Source of the DNA: Kingdonia uniflora
Taxonomy: Eukaryota > Streptophyta > Magnoliopsida > Ranunculales > Circaeasteraceae
Assembly (NCBI GenBank): GCA_014058105.1
Contig: JACGCM010000750.1
Location: 930,001-994,000 of the forward strand
DNA: 64,000 nt
Direction: 5' to 3'
Positions within the stretch are counted from its first letter, which is position 1. Every line of letters begins with the position of its first letter. Position numbers and translations under genes: made by a program. Positions 45,126 through 56,380 of the stretch are shown piece after piece. The notes under the pieces were generated by a model. The model did no database searches and had not been told where the DNA came from. It was given only the letters and a program-made list of their open reading frames with translations.

Positions 45126-46560
45126 CTAGTAAAGAGGTTATGACTTTAGGTTTTTGTATCCCTAACTTGAGCATATCATATCTGGATCTACCTGTAGGGT
45201 TGCCTTCCCAATATCTTTTTGAGTACCATTCTAAGGGGCCACTACTCAAGACTGTCTTAATAGAAGACCCTCTTTATTTAGGATAGATTTTGGAACTTCT
45301 TTTATATGAGTAAGGCATCACGTCTGTAGTTGATCTAGAGAGTAAGGGACATCTCAGTCCACCACATATTAGGCTCTTGGACCTTGTTATGCCTTAGTGG
45401 GTGTTGCCAGAATTCTGCCGCTTTTAAGGCTTTGGACCCTTCTTGCTACCCACCTGGGTCCTCAGATGTGATCTTAATAAGAATTTAAGCCACTACTTAT
45501 CCACTGAGAGAGCTAGGAAATGGGTGGTCTACCGAAACCACCACCTGCCTTAGATTCTATCTTAGAAGAGGTCGTAATTAGACTAATCGTCTTTGTCCAC
45601 CCTATTTTGAGAGGCACACCCATATCGACCATTAGTCCTTATGAGGGGGCTAGGAATAGGGATTAGTCTCACTTAAGAGTACTAATCCTCCTAGCCCATC
45701 CCTAAGACCTCAGAGGAGGAGGAATTTTCTAGGACTCCAGGTGTTCCCTTTTAAAAAATGGCAAACTCCTATACTTCTAGGGTTTAAGGAAGGACACTAG
45801 GAATAGGGGCTAGTCTAAATTAGGAGTACTTTCCTTCCTAGACCCTCCCTTAGACCGTTGAAGGGAGACCCAAAGGCGACCCGACAACTAGGCTTAGTAA
45901 ATGAATACTTAGATAGGAAAGCTTTCTCCCTAGTCATAGCTAAGGATTTTAGCCGGCCATACCTGGGTTTATGCCCAAGTAAGTCTAAACTAAACACTTT
46001 ACTCTTAAACAAAGAACTATCTCCAGGATTTTATTTTTCTGACAAAAGAAGATTTCAATTTAAGGGATTATACTTGAAGAAACCAATGCCTTTTTATTAC
46101 GTAAGCAATGTGGGACTAAACACAGTTGATTTTTTCTTCATTTTCTTCAGCTTTTGACATACATTGGGTTTCTTTTAGATGTAGAAATTAGATTAGATCT
46201 GGCCTTGTCATCCTGCAGCAAGTAAACTGTATTTTGTTGCTCACTGAAGACTGTGAAACTGTCTAAACTATAAGAGCATCTCTCTAACACTTGGTGTAGT
46301 TTCAGGCTGGATATGCTGTACTTTAGTAGTACTTCGGCTCCTCATATTGCCTCAAGACTAAGGAATGCATATAAAAGGCTTCTTAGGGTTTTTAACTCTT
46401 GTTTTGTACCAAGTTCTCTTAGATGAAGGATCTAGAATCCTAAAAATAAGGAGCATAGTCATTAATCACACAAATTAGAAACTCCGAACAACCAAAATGA
46501 CTTGTTTTTAGTGCCTTCAAATATAAATTTTAGCACTTATCATCATTCACATAGGTGAAA
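45126..46560 (-). repeat. Right piece of old LTR-like repeat R2
   Basis: Continues 32662-32834 once Tat copy 3 is removed. From about 45850 on it matches R1 (10935-11790). An internal ~72-bp word set (CTAGGAATAGGG...TAGTCT...AGTACT...CCTAG) occurs near 45645-45715 and again near 45790-45852. No gene was found: the plus-strand frame at 45858-46157 also exists as broken DNA in R1, so I treat it as chance. Confidence 0.6.
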
Positions 46561-46585
46561 GGGGGGGGGGGGGGGGGGGGGGGGG
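46561..46585. repeat. Homopolymer run of 25 G
   Basis: Twenty-five consecutive G at the boundary between R2 and an unrelated gypsy fragment. It could be a true low-complexity tract (G-quadruplex-prone) or an assembly or sequencing artefact at a join. Confidence 0.9.
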
Positions 46586-46682
46586 CAAATGGTATAAAGC
46601 TTTTTGGTCACTCGAAGTTGGTTATTAGTCAAATAAATGAAAATTACGAGGTGAAAGAACCATCGACTCCCCCTTCCGGGAA

Positions 46683-48110
46683 ATGGAAAGGGAGTTATTG
46701 AATTTTATTGATGAAATCTCTTACCACCACAACCCAAGGAAAGGAAATTCGCACCCAGACACGCTAGCTACAATAGTCACGACAGTAATATTTGAGGGCA
46801 GTAGTATGGCGATAAAGGTACATAGGCAAGCTGAGCAGCTGGGAAAGTGGGCGATGACAGAGAACACGGGAGAGGATAGGGGTGCGAGCTTGAGAATGAT
46901 TATAGTAAAGCAGCTGGGATGCTTATACAAAAAATAAAGGAAACGGGCAACTAATTAAAATTTATTCACGCAAAAGAAAGTACTATATCATGCAGGATCA
47001 GGAAAAGTCCTTGTTAAAAGTCTCGGTGAAGAAGAAGCAAGAAAGGATTTGCACGAAATGCACAAGCAAGCATGTAGAAAAACGGGAACCATACCGCTGC
47101 ACATGAGAATCGGGAGAAAAGGATTTGTCTAGCCCACGATGGCCGGAAGACACGAACAAAGTACAACAAAACTGTCGCAACTGTTAGGGTGGCCCATACC
47201 AAAAAAATTGTATGAACATTAATAAACTAACAGATACATCAAGTACTTGAGTAAACAAGAACAATTGACCGAGAAAAATGAGGCATTCAAAATCAAGAAA
47301 AGAGCGGTGCACATTGTATTCCTACAGGAGGATCTCCACAGAAAGAAAATGGAAAGGAGCACGTTACACAGTGTGGCGTACAAAGATGTGCCCAGCGTGC
47401 TTGAGGAGATTCATGAAGGGGAACATCAAGGCAAACAAATATTATTTGCAGAACTGTTAAAGATCAACTATTGGCCAATAATGGTGGCGTACTCAGCAGC
47501 GTTCGCCCAGTAATGCCACCAATGTCAGATTCTTGCAAACTTGGTCCATGCGCCATCTCAAAAATCTTAATCCAATTGTCACACCATGGCTATTTTACAC
47601 ATTGGGACTCGACCTCATCGGAAAGATCACTCCGCCATCCACAAAGTGACATGGGTTCATATTAACGATGATCGAACTATTAAGCAAAGTAACCCCCTTA
47701 ACCCAAGTTAAAGAAAGAAACATCACTGTGGCAATCAAGGAATGTATTATTTACAAATTTTGTAAGTGTCGTAAAATATATTCACAGAAAGCATAAAGCC
47801 ATTTCTAGATAACGAGGCGGTAAAAGTAGGCAAATTGAATGACACCAAACATCTGCACTTAATGCCCTATTACCCTCAAGGGAATGGACAAGAGGAAGTG
47901 ACAAACTAAATACTCATACGAATCGAGGCCAAGTCAGTATACGATTATCCCAGGTTCTGGAATGGACAGTTGGAAATGACGCTATGGGCTTACAAGACCT
48001 CAATACGCACCGCAACGGGATCATGCCCTTCTGCTTAGATCTATGCAACAGAGGCGGTACTCCCAATTGAGCTAAAAATTGAATCAACAGGAGTAACATT
48101 TGTTATATTT
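46683..48110 (+). pseudogene. Gypsy RNase H tail and integrase remnant of a different element
   Basis: A decayed pol fragment. An RNase H end with YHHNPRKGNSHPDTLATI (46719-46775) is followed by a linker, the zinc-binding part VLEEIHEGEHQGKQILFAEL and CHQCQILANLVHAPSQ (47400-47560), the first catalytic D in LDLIGKI (about 47607), and MPYYPQGNGQEEVTN with the E (about 47863). Next is LWAYKTSIRTATGSCPSA and AVLPIELKI (47985-48080). The second D motif reads T-E-S-I-K-P-F near 47780, so that residue is lost. It differs clearly from the Tat integrases in this window. Confidence 0.82.
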
Positions 48111-49668
48111 ATAACGGAAAAAGTACAAGATGTCACTAGAAGTGCGCGGCTTGAAACAATTTAATAAAAACAAAACATTACACCTCGGGGACTAGTATAT
48201 AGGAATGCAATACTCAATGTACCGCTTAGAAAGCGGACAAAGCCAAGGATAGGGTTAATGAATCGTCACTGTATGGCTTAAAAGCTTGACAAAGCTCAAA
48301 AAGGGGGCAATAATATTGCAATTTTTTGAAATGGTAAAACAAAGTCAGGCAAACATTACACCAAACACACATGAATAAACCTACGTAGACCTAAGTACAA
48401 AGGACGCTAGAAAAGTCGACTTTAGATAAAGGAAGTTAATAGAACAAAAATGCATATACTGTTGCGAAAGTAGCCAGCACAGAGGAAAAGAAAGTAGATA
48501 CAGTAACTCATACGCATCAAATTTGCTTCTTAATACAGAAACCATTGATTATTTAGGAGAAGCTAAACAAACGATTGTTTATAACTTACAAAAAATTATC
48601 ATATATGATACAAATACAATGAAAAAAACACAACTCAAAAAACGCTTTACCAAAAGGGAATGTCAGAAAGTGATAAGGCAGTACGTGAAGATAGAAAAGC
48701 GGAATGGTCAATGATGTCCACAAACTTTTTGGCAGATTCTTATGCTATAAGGTGGCATTCTACTTCCGTTTGCAATAAAGCCAGCTCCACCCAAAATTTT
48801 GAAAGCCGACCGACGGTTTATCAGCTTGAACTACGCCTTGGCATCGTAGCCCTGAGGAACGGGGCCCCTTAGGAGACCTTGTCAGTACCACAGTTGGCAT
48901 AGCGTCCTCAATAACAGGATAAAACCAAGGGATAGCTAACTTCATTTGCACCGCACCGCGCAGCAACACAAATCAAGCAGGCCATAATTCGTTAGATTGC
49001 TCTAAACAGAAATGGGAGCTCACATATTAATAGAGGCTTAAAAACCCTTCCACAGCTGCAGAGCGGAGAGTGGGCATCGATTCACAAAAAATGACAAAAT
49101 TGTATAGTGGGCCATGCATCTGAGTGACACGCCGATAGAGGGGGAGATATGACCCGTCAAAAAACAACTGGGACGCACACTATCTTTCCATGAGGAAGCG
49201 ACAGAGGTCAGCATCGCTCGATGGGGTCTCGTGGCGACAGATTATCGGCGTCAGCGCCGGCAAAAACAGTAGGAGTGCCTGGAGAGAACGCAGCGGCCAT
49301 TTTGGCGACGCTGCAAAGAATGTTAAATGGCACATCCTTCATAGCGTCAAGCAAGATATTGTGGACTAAAGCGTCAAATTCTTAGAGATTAAGGCACCTT
49401 AATGCCTTGAGTTGCTAATACCTGGGAGTAATACCTACGTTATCTATTTTCTGGATTCTAGACCGTCATAAGAAAACTTGGAGCAAAACAAGAGTAAAAA
49501 GTCTTAAGAAGCCTTCTATATACATTTATTATTCCAGAGGCAATAGGAGGAAACAAACATTGTTGTAGCACAATAAGTCAAACCTAAAGCTACAAAAGTG
49601 TCATAGACAAGTTCCAATAGTTAAGAAAGTTACCTTATCTCCAATGATTGACCAAATACATTCTACAC
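48111..49668. other. Unassigned stretch, perhaps the 3' tail of the gypsy remnant
   Basis: Contains a plus-strand phrase near 48186 (PRGLVYRNAILNVPLRK) that could be the end of the gypsy polyprotein, and a purine tract AGAGGGGGAGATA near 49136. Small ORFs at 48660-48872 (plus) and 48760-48969 (minus) overlap and look like chance. Nothing else was recognised. Confidence 0.4.
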
Positions 49669-50092
49669 GTTCCAAGTAGGGATGGCAATGGGGTAGATTT
49701 GGGGCCAATACCATCCCCATCCCCACTTCGTTCCCACCTCCCATCCATGCCCAGATCCCCATTTAAATTAAGCGGGGATCCCCGAATCTGCCCCACATAG
49801 ATAAGCTCAATACCAGTCTCGCCTCATTTAACTTATAGATATAATAGTAAAAACATAGTCATAAGGGGCATAGTAGTAAAAACATTAGTTGATATTAAAT
49901 GAGGCGGATGCGAGGCAGATAACGGATTTTAAGTTAGCAGTCCCAAATCCGCCCCGATCTCCGACGGATTTTGGGCAATTCATACCATCCCTACCACCAT
50001 AATCGGTTAGCTCATACAAAATTTGCCCCGTTCGGGGCTGGGCGGGGCAGATCCCCAACGACCCGGGGAAAATTACCATCCCAAGTTCCAAG
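49669..50092. mobile_element. hAT-type MITE 2 with perfect 8-bp target duplication
   Basis: The element is 49677-50084 (408 bp). Left end TAGGGATGGCAATGGGG; right end read inward TTGGGATGGTAATTTTCC. The target duplication GTTCCAAG is exact (49669-49676 and 50085-50092). Subterminal GC-rich words (ATCCCCATCCCCAC on the left, GGCGGGGCAGATCCCC on the right) resemble clustered transposase-binding repeats. No ORF of substance. The core TAGGGxTGxCAATGG matches the ends of MITE 1. Confidence 0.9.
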
Positions 50093-50185
50093 ATAGAGAT
50101 AAGTTTTCCTGCATCTAAAAGAAGCCCAAATAAAGCGTGACAGAAGTTAAGGTTCAGAGGACACCATAGACTCGCGGTCGCAGCG

Positions 50186-50190
50186 TAACA
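50186..50190. repeat. Target-site duplication TAACA, left of copia element
   Basis: TAACA, repeated exactly at 56260-56264. Confidence 0.9.
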
Positions 50191-51258
50191 TGAAATAACT
50201 TAGTCGTCTGAGACTAACCAATTCTGATCGCTTTAGGTCTAATCGATAGGTCCTAATTCCTTTGAATAAATTGTTAACGCTTAACCTTAATCAAGTCGAT
50301 ACGATTATCTAATGTCAAGCAAGAAATGGGAGATAAAAGACAAGGCCAAATAAATTTTAACCCTATGGGAAAACTTTTCTCAGGAGAAAAACCCACAGGT
50401 CGCTGTCGAATCACCCGACAGCTAAACAATCCACTATTGAAATTAAATTTCAAGAGTTTGACTACTTGCAGACTCGATAAACACATCCCGTGGTTACCTC
50501 TCTTCTAATCAAGCTCCTACCAACCGATTCCTCGTTCTCGCAACGCTCTTCCGTTCTCGCAATGCCTCGCCTTGGATAACGCTCCAAAGCTTCAAAGCTT
50601 AAATCGCTTAAACTTTACAAATCAATTATTAGGTGTTCTAAACTTCTCCGATTGATTCAATTTGAGATTTACTTCCCGTTGAATCGATCGTTAAAATCTC
50701 TCCTCTCTCTAAAATATCAAGCACTGAAAAATAGGTTTTGGAAGAGGTGAGTTTGAAAAAAGGTAAGTATGTCTTAAGTAGGAAAACAGAAAACATGGGC
50801 TCTGTTCGAATAGAAATTAATCTATTCGAGCAGGAATCTATCTGTTAAAAGTTATTTAAACAACAATCAATCTATTCGAATAGAAATGTATATGTTAAAA
50901 GTTATTCGAACAACAATCAATCTATTTGAATAGAAATGCATTTATTAAAAGTTATTCGAACACAAATAATTCTATTCGAATACAATTCTATCTGTTGTAA
51001 CATATTCAAACAACATTAAAGGTTATTCGAATAGAACTTCTGTTTTCTTTAAGGAGACATTCTTATTACTTTTTTTTACTCAGTAAAATATATAGGGCTT
51101 TGTATTATAGACCAAGGAGTTAGAAACCCACTTACCTGGTTAGTGCCAGTCTAGCTGTAGTCACTCCATGTGCAATCGCTGACGTTGAGTAACCACGAGA
51201 TTGTGTTGACATCTAAACTAGACACGGAATGAAACAAACTCCAAACATAGATGTTTCA
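50191..51258 (-). repeat. 3' LTR of copia element
   Basis: 1,068 bp; plus-strand ends TGAAATAACTTAGTC and ACATAGATGTTTCA. It matches 55214-56259 throughout. It contains a tandem ~50-bp repeat (about 50806-51035) built on TCTATTCGAATAGAA and GTTATTCGAACAACA. Confidence 0.92.
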
Positions 51259-51270
51259 ATCTCCCCCTTT
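51259..51270 (-). other. Polypurine tract of copia element
   Basis: The minus strand reads AAAGGGGGAGAT immediately before the 3' LTR. Confidence 0.85.
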
Positions 51271-53198
51271 GGTTCATTTCGTGTCAAAACCAAAACTAAC
51301 TATAAGATATAAAAATATAACTCGATGGACTGACTCAATCACTGAACATCCATACTCAAAGCTCCACTTTTATCTTATATAGCATATACTGTGGGATCCA
51401 TGCACACTAAACAAGATACATCACGTAACTGTTCATTTAAAAGTTAGGGATAAAAAAAAATATAACTTTCCTGACTTACCTGTCAGGATCATCTATGTTC
51501 AGTAAAAAGAACATAACTTACCTGTCAAGATCATCTCTCCCCCTTTTTGGCACAGATGAACAAAGGGTAAATAGCCCATAAGAGGATAAACAAACCATGA
51601 GTTGAACACAGAATAAATAAAAAATATATACTTATAATTGGCAGAGCAAATATTCTGAACAGATAGACTATTTTGAATACTAAAAAAGTCAGAACCAATA
51701 CCCCAAAATAATATGCATCTCTCCCTCAAAATAACGTTAACCCCCTTTAAAATGAAATAAAAGGAAAACACACACGGGGAGTGTCTCTGAAATAAGTAAG
51801 CAAAAGAAATCAACACTCCCCCTAAACATAAGGTATGATAAAAGTCAATGAATCTAAAATATTCTATAAAGACTAAGACATTGTCAATGTGTTATAAAAC
51901 AATCACTAAATAAAATATTTGGTGTGTGTGTGTGCATAGTCAAAGAGTTACCCGATTTTTAACGTATTACTCAGCCGTAGTTAGAATACTATATTGGAAA
52001 GTTGTGTCAACTTAGGCCTTTCTTGGTGGTCACTCAAAATCACTAAGAATTGACTAGCAAACACTCTGTGTGAAAAATAAAAATGAATATAAAGCAGCGG
52101 AAAAATCATATTTTATAAAAAAATGGCACATCATGAGCTGGAAGATCTCATGGGAAAGAACCCCAATTGTCATATATGGTGTCAAGTTAAAACTAATAAA
52201 GACTCCCTATATCTACTCTCCACTAATAGTGACTGCGCCAAACTCTAGATCAAATAAGTCTTTGAATAGGTTATAATGTAGGCATGGGTAGGCTTATGAT
52301 AGAGTAGGTGTTTTGCTGGCATTCTGAGACTACAGTTACACTAACTCCCCTTTTCACTTGAAGCCAAATTCAACTTTCGTCATTATTTTTCTTATTGAGT
52401 ATACATAAAATAAAATACCACTTCTCCTCCCCTTTTGTTTTTTCTTTTTTTTTTTCAATTTTTTTTTCATGACGCTGATATGAGATAATAATAAACATCA
52501 TTTTGGGAGGCATTGCATTCTTCTATTCATTTCCCCCCCCAAAATTATACATCTTTTTTTTCCACTGAAAAGTTTCATAACAAATGGGTAAAATAATAAA
52601 GGGTTTAGGTAGAAAAAATGAATGGCATATTTAAAGGCACAAGGGTTGCAAGGGGATAAAATTTGGGTAACCACAAACGAAGGCCATAAAGATGTAGCAA
52701 TAAAAATGTATATTATCATATCTTCGGTTCGACACCGTCACCATTTTCGCCTTGAGTAAAAGTAGGAAAGTATTACTAGTATAACTTGACTTTGATGTTA
52801 CCATTTGACAATTGAGTAAGGAAACAAAATTAGATCAAAATCAACGAGATCAAAAGTGAAGAGTAAATATAATAATACTCAAAGCTCATAAATAAGGTCA
52901 TATTCTCACATAACATTAGGTATGAAGTCTCTACAATTATCCTCACGTGGTTCTAGTCACGATGAGCTTTTAGTTTAAACAAGAGACTCAATGACTATTG
53001 TGAAATGTGGTTTTACCAAATAATTATCTTATAAATGAATATAACACACAAGCAAAATCCAAGTCTAGCAAGAATATTCTACATACAAAAGCTCCTAAAG
53101 TGCAAAGTGTTGTAAGAAACGTACCTAATCAATTAAGCATACTTATAGCCCTTATCAGTAAATTTTCATTACCTTATTTGAGCAACATTGCACCTTTT
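51271..53198 (-). other. Non-coding interior replacing pol in the copia element
   Basis: About 1.9 kb, AT-rich, with no pol motif seen in any frame. It has homopolymer stretches near 52440-52470 and 52530-52560 and a short GT run near 51920. The gag reading frame stops where the protease would normally follow (VWVRKTDLEP, stop at 53199), and this sequence takes over directly. Confidence 0.65.
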
Positions 53199-55149
53199 CT
53201 ATGGTTCCAAATCAGTCTTTCGTACCCAAACTGCATGAATCACCTTTTGAGGTGGGGTTTCTGGAGCAGACCTCCTACTCAAATTCTCAAGAATCATATT
53301 AGAAATATTCACATATGACTTAAATCTATATCCATTAAAAGGGCGAGCATATGGCTGATAGGGTCCAACAAATCTACAATAAGAAGCAATATGACCCTTT
53401 CGACCACATATACTACAATAATAAATATGAGAGTAGGATACCCGTTTGGAGTGATTATGAGTAGTGGATATCATGTTATGTTTGGGCATCAAAGTAGAAG
53501 CAGTTGCTTTCACAAACTTTGTGATTTGAGGAGTATTGGCTTTAGGAAAAGATTCCTCATATCCCAGACCCCTTTTATCACTATCCGTCTTTCCTATACA
53601 TAACATTTTATTAATGTTCTTGGCCCCATGACAGAATTTCTCAAGTTTCTGTTCAGATAGAACAACATCAAGTTTGGCCGAATGAAGTTCGTCCAAAGTT
53701 AATTTCATTTTCTCCTTTATATCATTAACTTCTTTTTCTAAAAATATAACTTTGTCATGAAGGCCTTGTTTCTCATTCTCAAGTACATCTATCTCGTGAC
53801 TTGTACTCTCAGTTTATTCTGAAGTTTGCACGTAAGTGTATTAACTTGGTCTTTTAAGACTTTGTTAAGTTTACCGAGTTTTATACACTTGAGGAGAGTC
53901 TGAATATACATGTCCTCAAGATGCGGGTCCTCAAACTCCTCAGACTAATTTTGTTCTTGATTACTCTGATTTTCATCAGGATTTTCAAGTTTAAAAATGT
54001 CAAAGTTCTTATTGCCACAATTAAAAATTGCAGGATATGCACAATAAGGTCTATTATCGACTACTTGGGGATTACTCTCATTGTTATCATGTTCATCATC
54101 ACTGTCATCCCAAGTAACACTGATATTCATAGCTTTATGAGTTGTTCTAGATTTCTTATTAGGACAGCTATGGGCATAGTGACAAAACTTGTGACATTTG
54201 TAGTATTCAACTTGACTTAGGTTAGTACCAAGGTTGGTCTGTCGATTATTTACTCTATGTTGATCATGAGTCCACGACTTATGATTCACCGATTGCCCTT
54301 GTTTTTGAAATTTATATTGTTTTACAAGGTTTTTAAGCTGCTGGCTTATAGAGGCAATCTATGAATCCAGGTCGGACCCATCATTATTATCAGAATCAGA
54401 TGATTGTCTGCTTTTATGGTACCCTTAGAAGAAGATGAGTAAGATGAAGACTTGAAAGTAACACTCTTGTTCTTCTCAGGGTTTTTCATTTTCATCTCGA
54501 GTTCAAACGTTCGTAATTTACCAGCTAATGTATCTGGTTTCATTTTCTTAGGATCCTGAGCTTCCTCTATAACATCACGTCTAGATCTAAAGCTCTCAAG
54601 AAGGGATCTTAGAACTTTGTGAACTATTTGAACATCTGAGTACGCTGTTTCTAATGCGGCACTAGTGTTTACAATATCACTTAGTCTGGCATAGAACTCT
54701 TCAAAAGGTTCATTTTCACTTATTCTGATATTCTCAAATTGTGAAGTAAGCATTTAAAGTTTACTTTTTTTGACTGCATCATCGCCTTCATGAGTTCGAA
54801 CTAGGATGTCCCAAGCTTCTTTAGAAGTGGTACATGCAGAGATATGTCGAAACTCACTTTGACTCATAGCCGTAAAGATCGCATTGAGGCCTTTAGAATT
54901 ATAACCAACAATATCCTTTTCTTCTTTTGACCATTGGTTCCTAGGTTTAATAACCTCTTTAGCACTCCCAGGTTGACCTTGCATCATAGTAGGGGGTGTC
55001 CATCCAACCTCAACAGCAATCCATACATCTTCTCTGATTGATTGTAAGTATGCAATCATTCGGACTTTCCAGTATGGATATTCTTTGCCATCAAAGGCTG
55101 AAGGGAAATTTATAGGACCTCCAAACTTCTCGGAACTCATTATTCTCAA
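53199..55149 (-). pseudogene. Copia Gag, SIRE-like, with zinc knuckles
   Basis: Starts MRIMSSEKFGGPINFPSAFD at 55149. The capsid-like part has WKVRMIAYLQS, ACTTSKEAWDILVRTHEG and, after an in-frame TAA at 54754-54756, MLTSQFENIRISENEPFEEF and LRSLLESFRSRRDVIEEAQD. The first zinc knuckle is degenerate (YYKCHKFCHYAHSCPNK, first Cys and Gly changed). A coiled-coil stretch follows in another frame, then KLEKFCHGAKNINKML and GLGYEE, and an intact second knuckle CSICGRKGHIASYC (C-x2-C-x4-H-x4-C) near 53400. Gag packages element RNA. At least one nonsense change and frame breaks near 54300 and 53700-53940 disable it. Confidence 0.85.
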
Positions 55150-55193
55150 CTGAACTATCCAGGATCCACGCTTAGGTTGTTAAACTTTGAAAC

Positions 55194-55211
55194 CTGACCG
55201 CCCTAATACCA
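55194..55211 (-). other. Primer-binding site of copia element
   Basis: The minus strand reads TGGTATTAGGGCGGTCAG two bases inside the 5' LTR, close to the TGGTATCAGAGC start typical of copia sites that use initiator Met-tRNA. Confidence 0.78.
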
Positions 55212-55213
55212 AT

Positions 55214-56259
55214 TAAAATAACTTAGTCACCTGAGACTAACTAATTCTGATCGTTTTCGGTCTAAATCGATAGGTTCTAATTTTTTTGAATAAATGGTCA
55301 ACGCTTAACCTTAATCAAGTCGATACGATTATCTAATGTCAAGCAAGCAATGGGAGATAAAAGACAAGGCCAGACAAATTTTAACTCTGTAGGAAAAACT
55401 TTCTCAGAAGAAAAGCCCACAGGTCGCTGTCGAATTACCCGGCAGCTAAACAATCCATTATTGAAATCAAATTATAAGAGTTTGACTACTTACAGACTTG
55501 ATAAACACATCCCGTGGTTACCTCTCTTTTAATCAACCTCCTGGCAACTGATTCCTCGTTCCCGCAACGCCTCACCATGGATAACGCTCCAAATCTTAAA
55601 AGTTTGAGTCGCTCAATCTTTACAAATCAATTATTAGGTTTTCTAAACTTCTCTGATTGATTCAATTTGAGGTATACTTCGCGTTGAATCGACCGTTAAA
55701 AAATCTCTTCTCTTTCTAAAACATCAAACTTTAAAAAATAGGTTTTGGAAGAGTTAAGTTTGAAAAAAGGTAAGTATGTCTTAAGTAGGAAAATAGAAAA
55801 AAAGAACTTTGTTCGAATAAAAATTAATCTATTCGAACAAGAATCTATCTGTTGAAAGTTATTCGAACAACAATAAATCTATTCGAATAGAAATGTATCT
55901 GTTGAAAGTTATTCGAACAACAATCAATCTATTCGAATAGAAATTAATTTGTTAAAACTTATTCGAACACAAGTATTTGAATACAATTCTATCTATTGTA
56001 ACATATTCGAACAACATTAAAAGTTATTCAAATAGAACTTCTATTTTTTTTAAGGATACATTCTTATTACTTTTTCATACTCTATAAAATACATAGGGCT
56101 TGATATTTTAAACCAAGGAGTTAGAAACCCACTTACCTGTTTAGTGCCAGTCCAGCTGTAGTCACTCTATGTGCAATCTCTGACGTCGAGTAACCACGAG
56201 ATTGTGCTAAAATTTAAACTAGACACGGAATGAAACAAACTCCAAACATGGATATTTCA
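55214..56259 (-). repeat. 5' LTR of copia element
   Basis: 1,046 bp; pairs with 50191-51258. The inner end has mutated from TG to TA at 55214-55215 (plus strand). The ~50-bp TTCGAA-containing tandem repeat recurs at about 55809-56035. Confidence 0.92.
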
Positions 56260-56380
56260 TAACATGCCTTGGAAATCCGGCGTTCACGGGTCAGCAGTCA
56301 TGCTTGATCCCCAAGTTGTGACATAAGCTTAAATGTACCTTTTGGACATAAAATGTACATGAAACAAACAAACTCCTTAT
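56260..56380. other. Target-site copy and satellite border sequence
   Basis: TAACA (56260-56264) is the right target duplication of the copia element. About 115 bases of non-repetitive sequence then lead to the first recognisable satellite words. No gene. Confidence 0.6.

Larger units (their letters stand above)
50191..56259 (-). mobile_element. Ty1/copia element with gag only (6.07 kb)
   Basis: LTRs lie at 50191-51258 and 55214-56259, with a PPT, a Met-initiator-like PBS and an exact 5-bp duplication. The internal 3.95 kb holds a SIRE-like gag (53199-55149) and then ~1.9 kb without protease, integrase, RT or RNase H. It therefore resembles the non-autonomous LTR elements that keep only Gag and depend on enzymes from relatives. 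Confidence 0.9.

Noticed and set aside
45858..46157. 99-codon plus-strand ORF in repeat R2
   Set aside because: The matching DNA in R1 is not open, so it is most likely chance in an LTR-like repeat.
48660..48969. Overlapping ORFs on both strands near 48.8 kb
   Set aside because: Mutually antisense, short, no domain, in decayed sequence after a gypsy fragment.
50326..50508. 60-codon ORF in the copia LTR, repeated at 55350-55532
   Set aside because: It exists in both LTRs only because the LTRs are copies; no recognisable domain and no promoter-ORF arrangement.
50806..51035. Heat-shock elements in the copia LTR repeats
   Set aside because: TTC and GAA are directly adjacent (TTCGAA) without the two-base gap of a canonical nTTCnnGAAn array.
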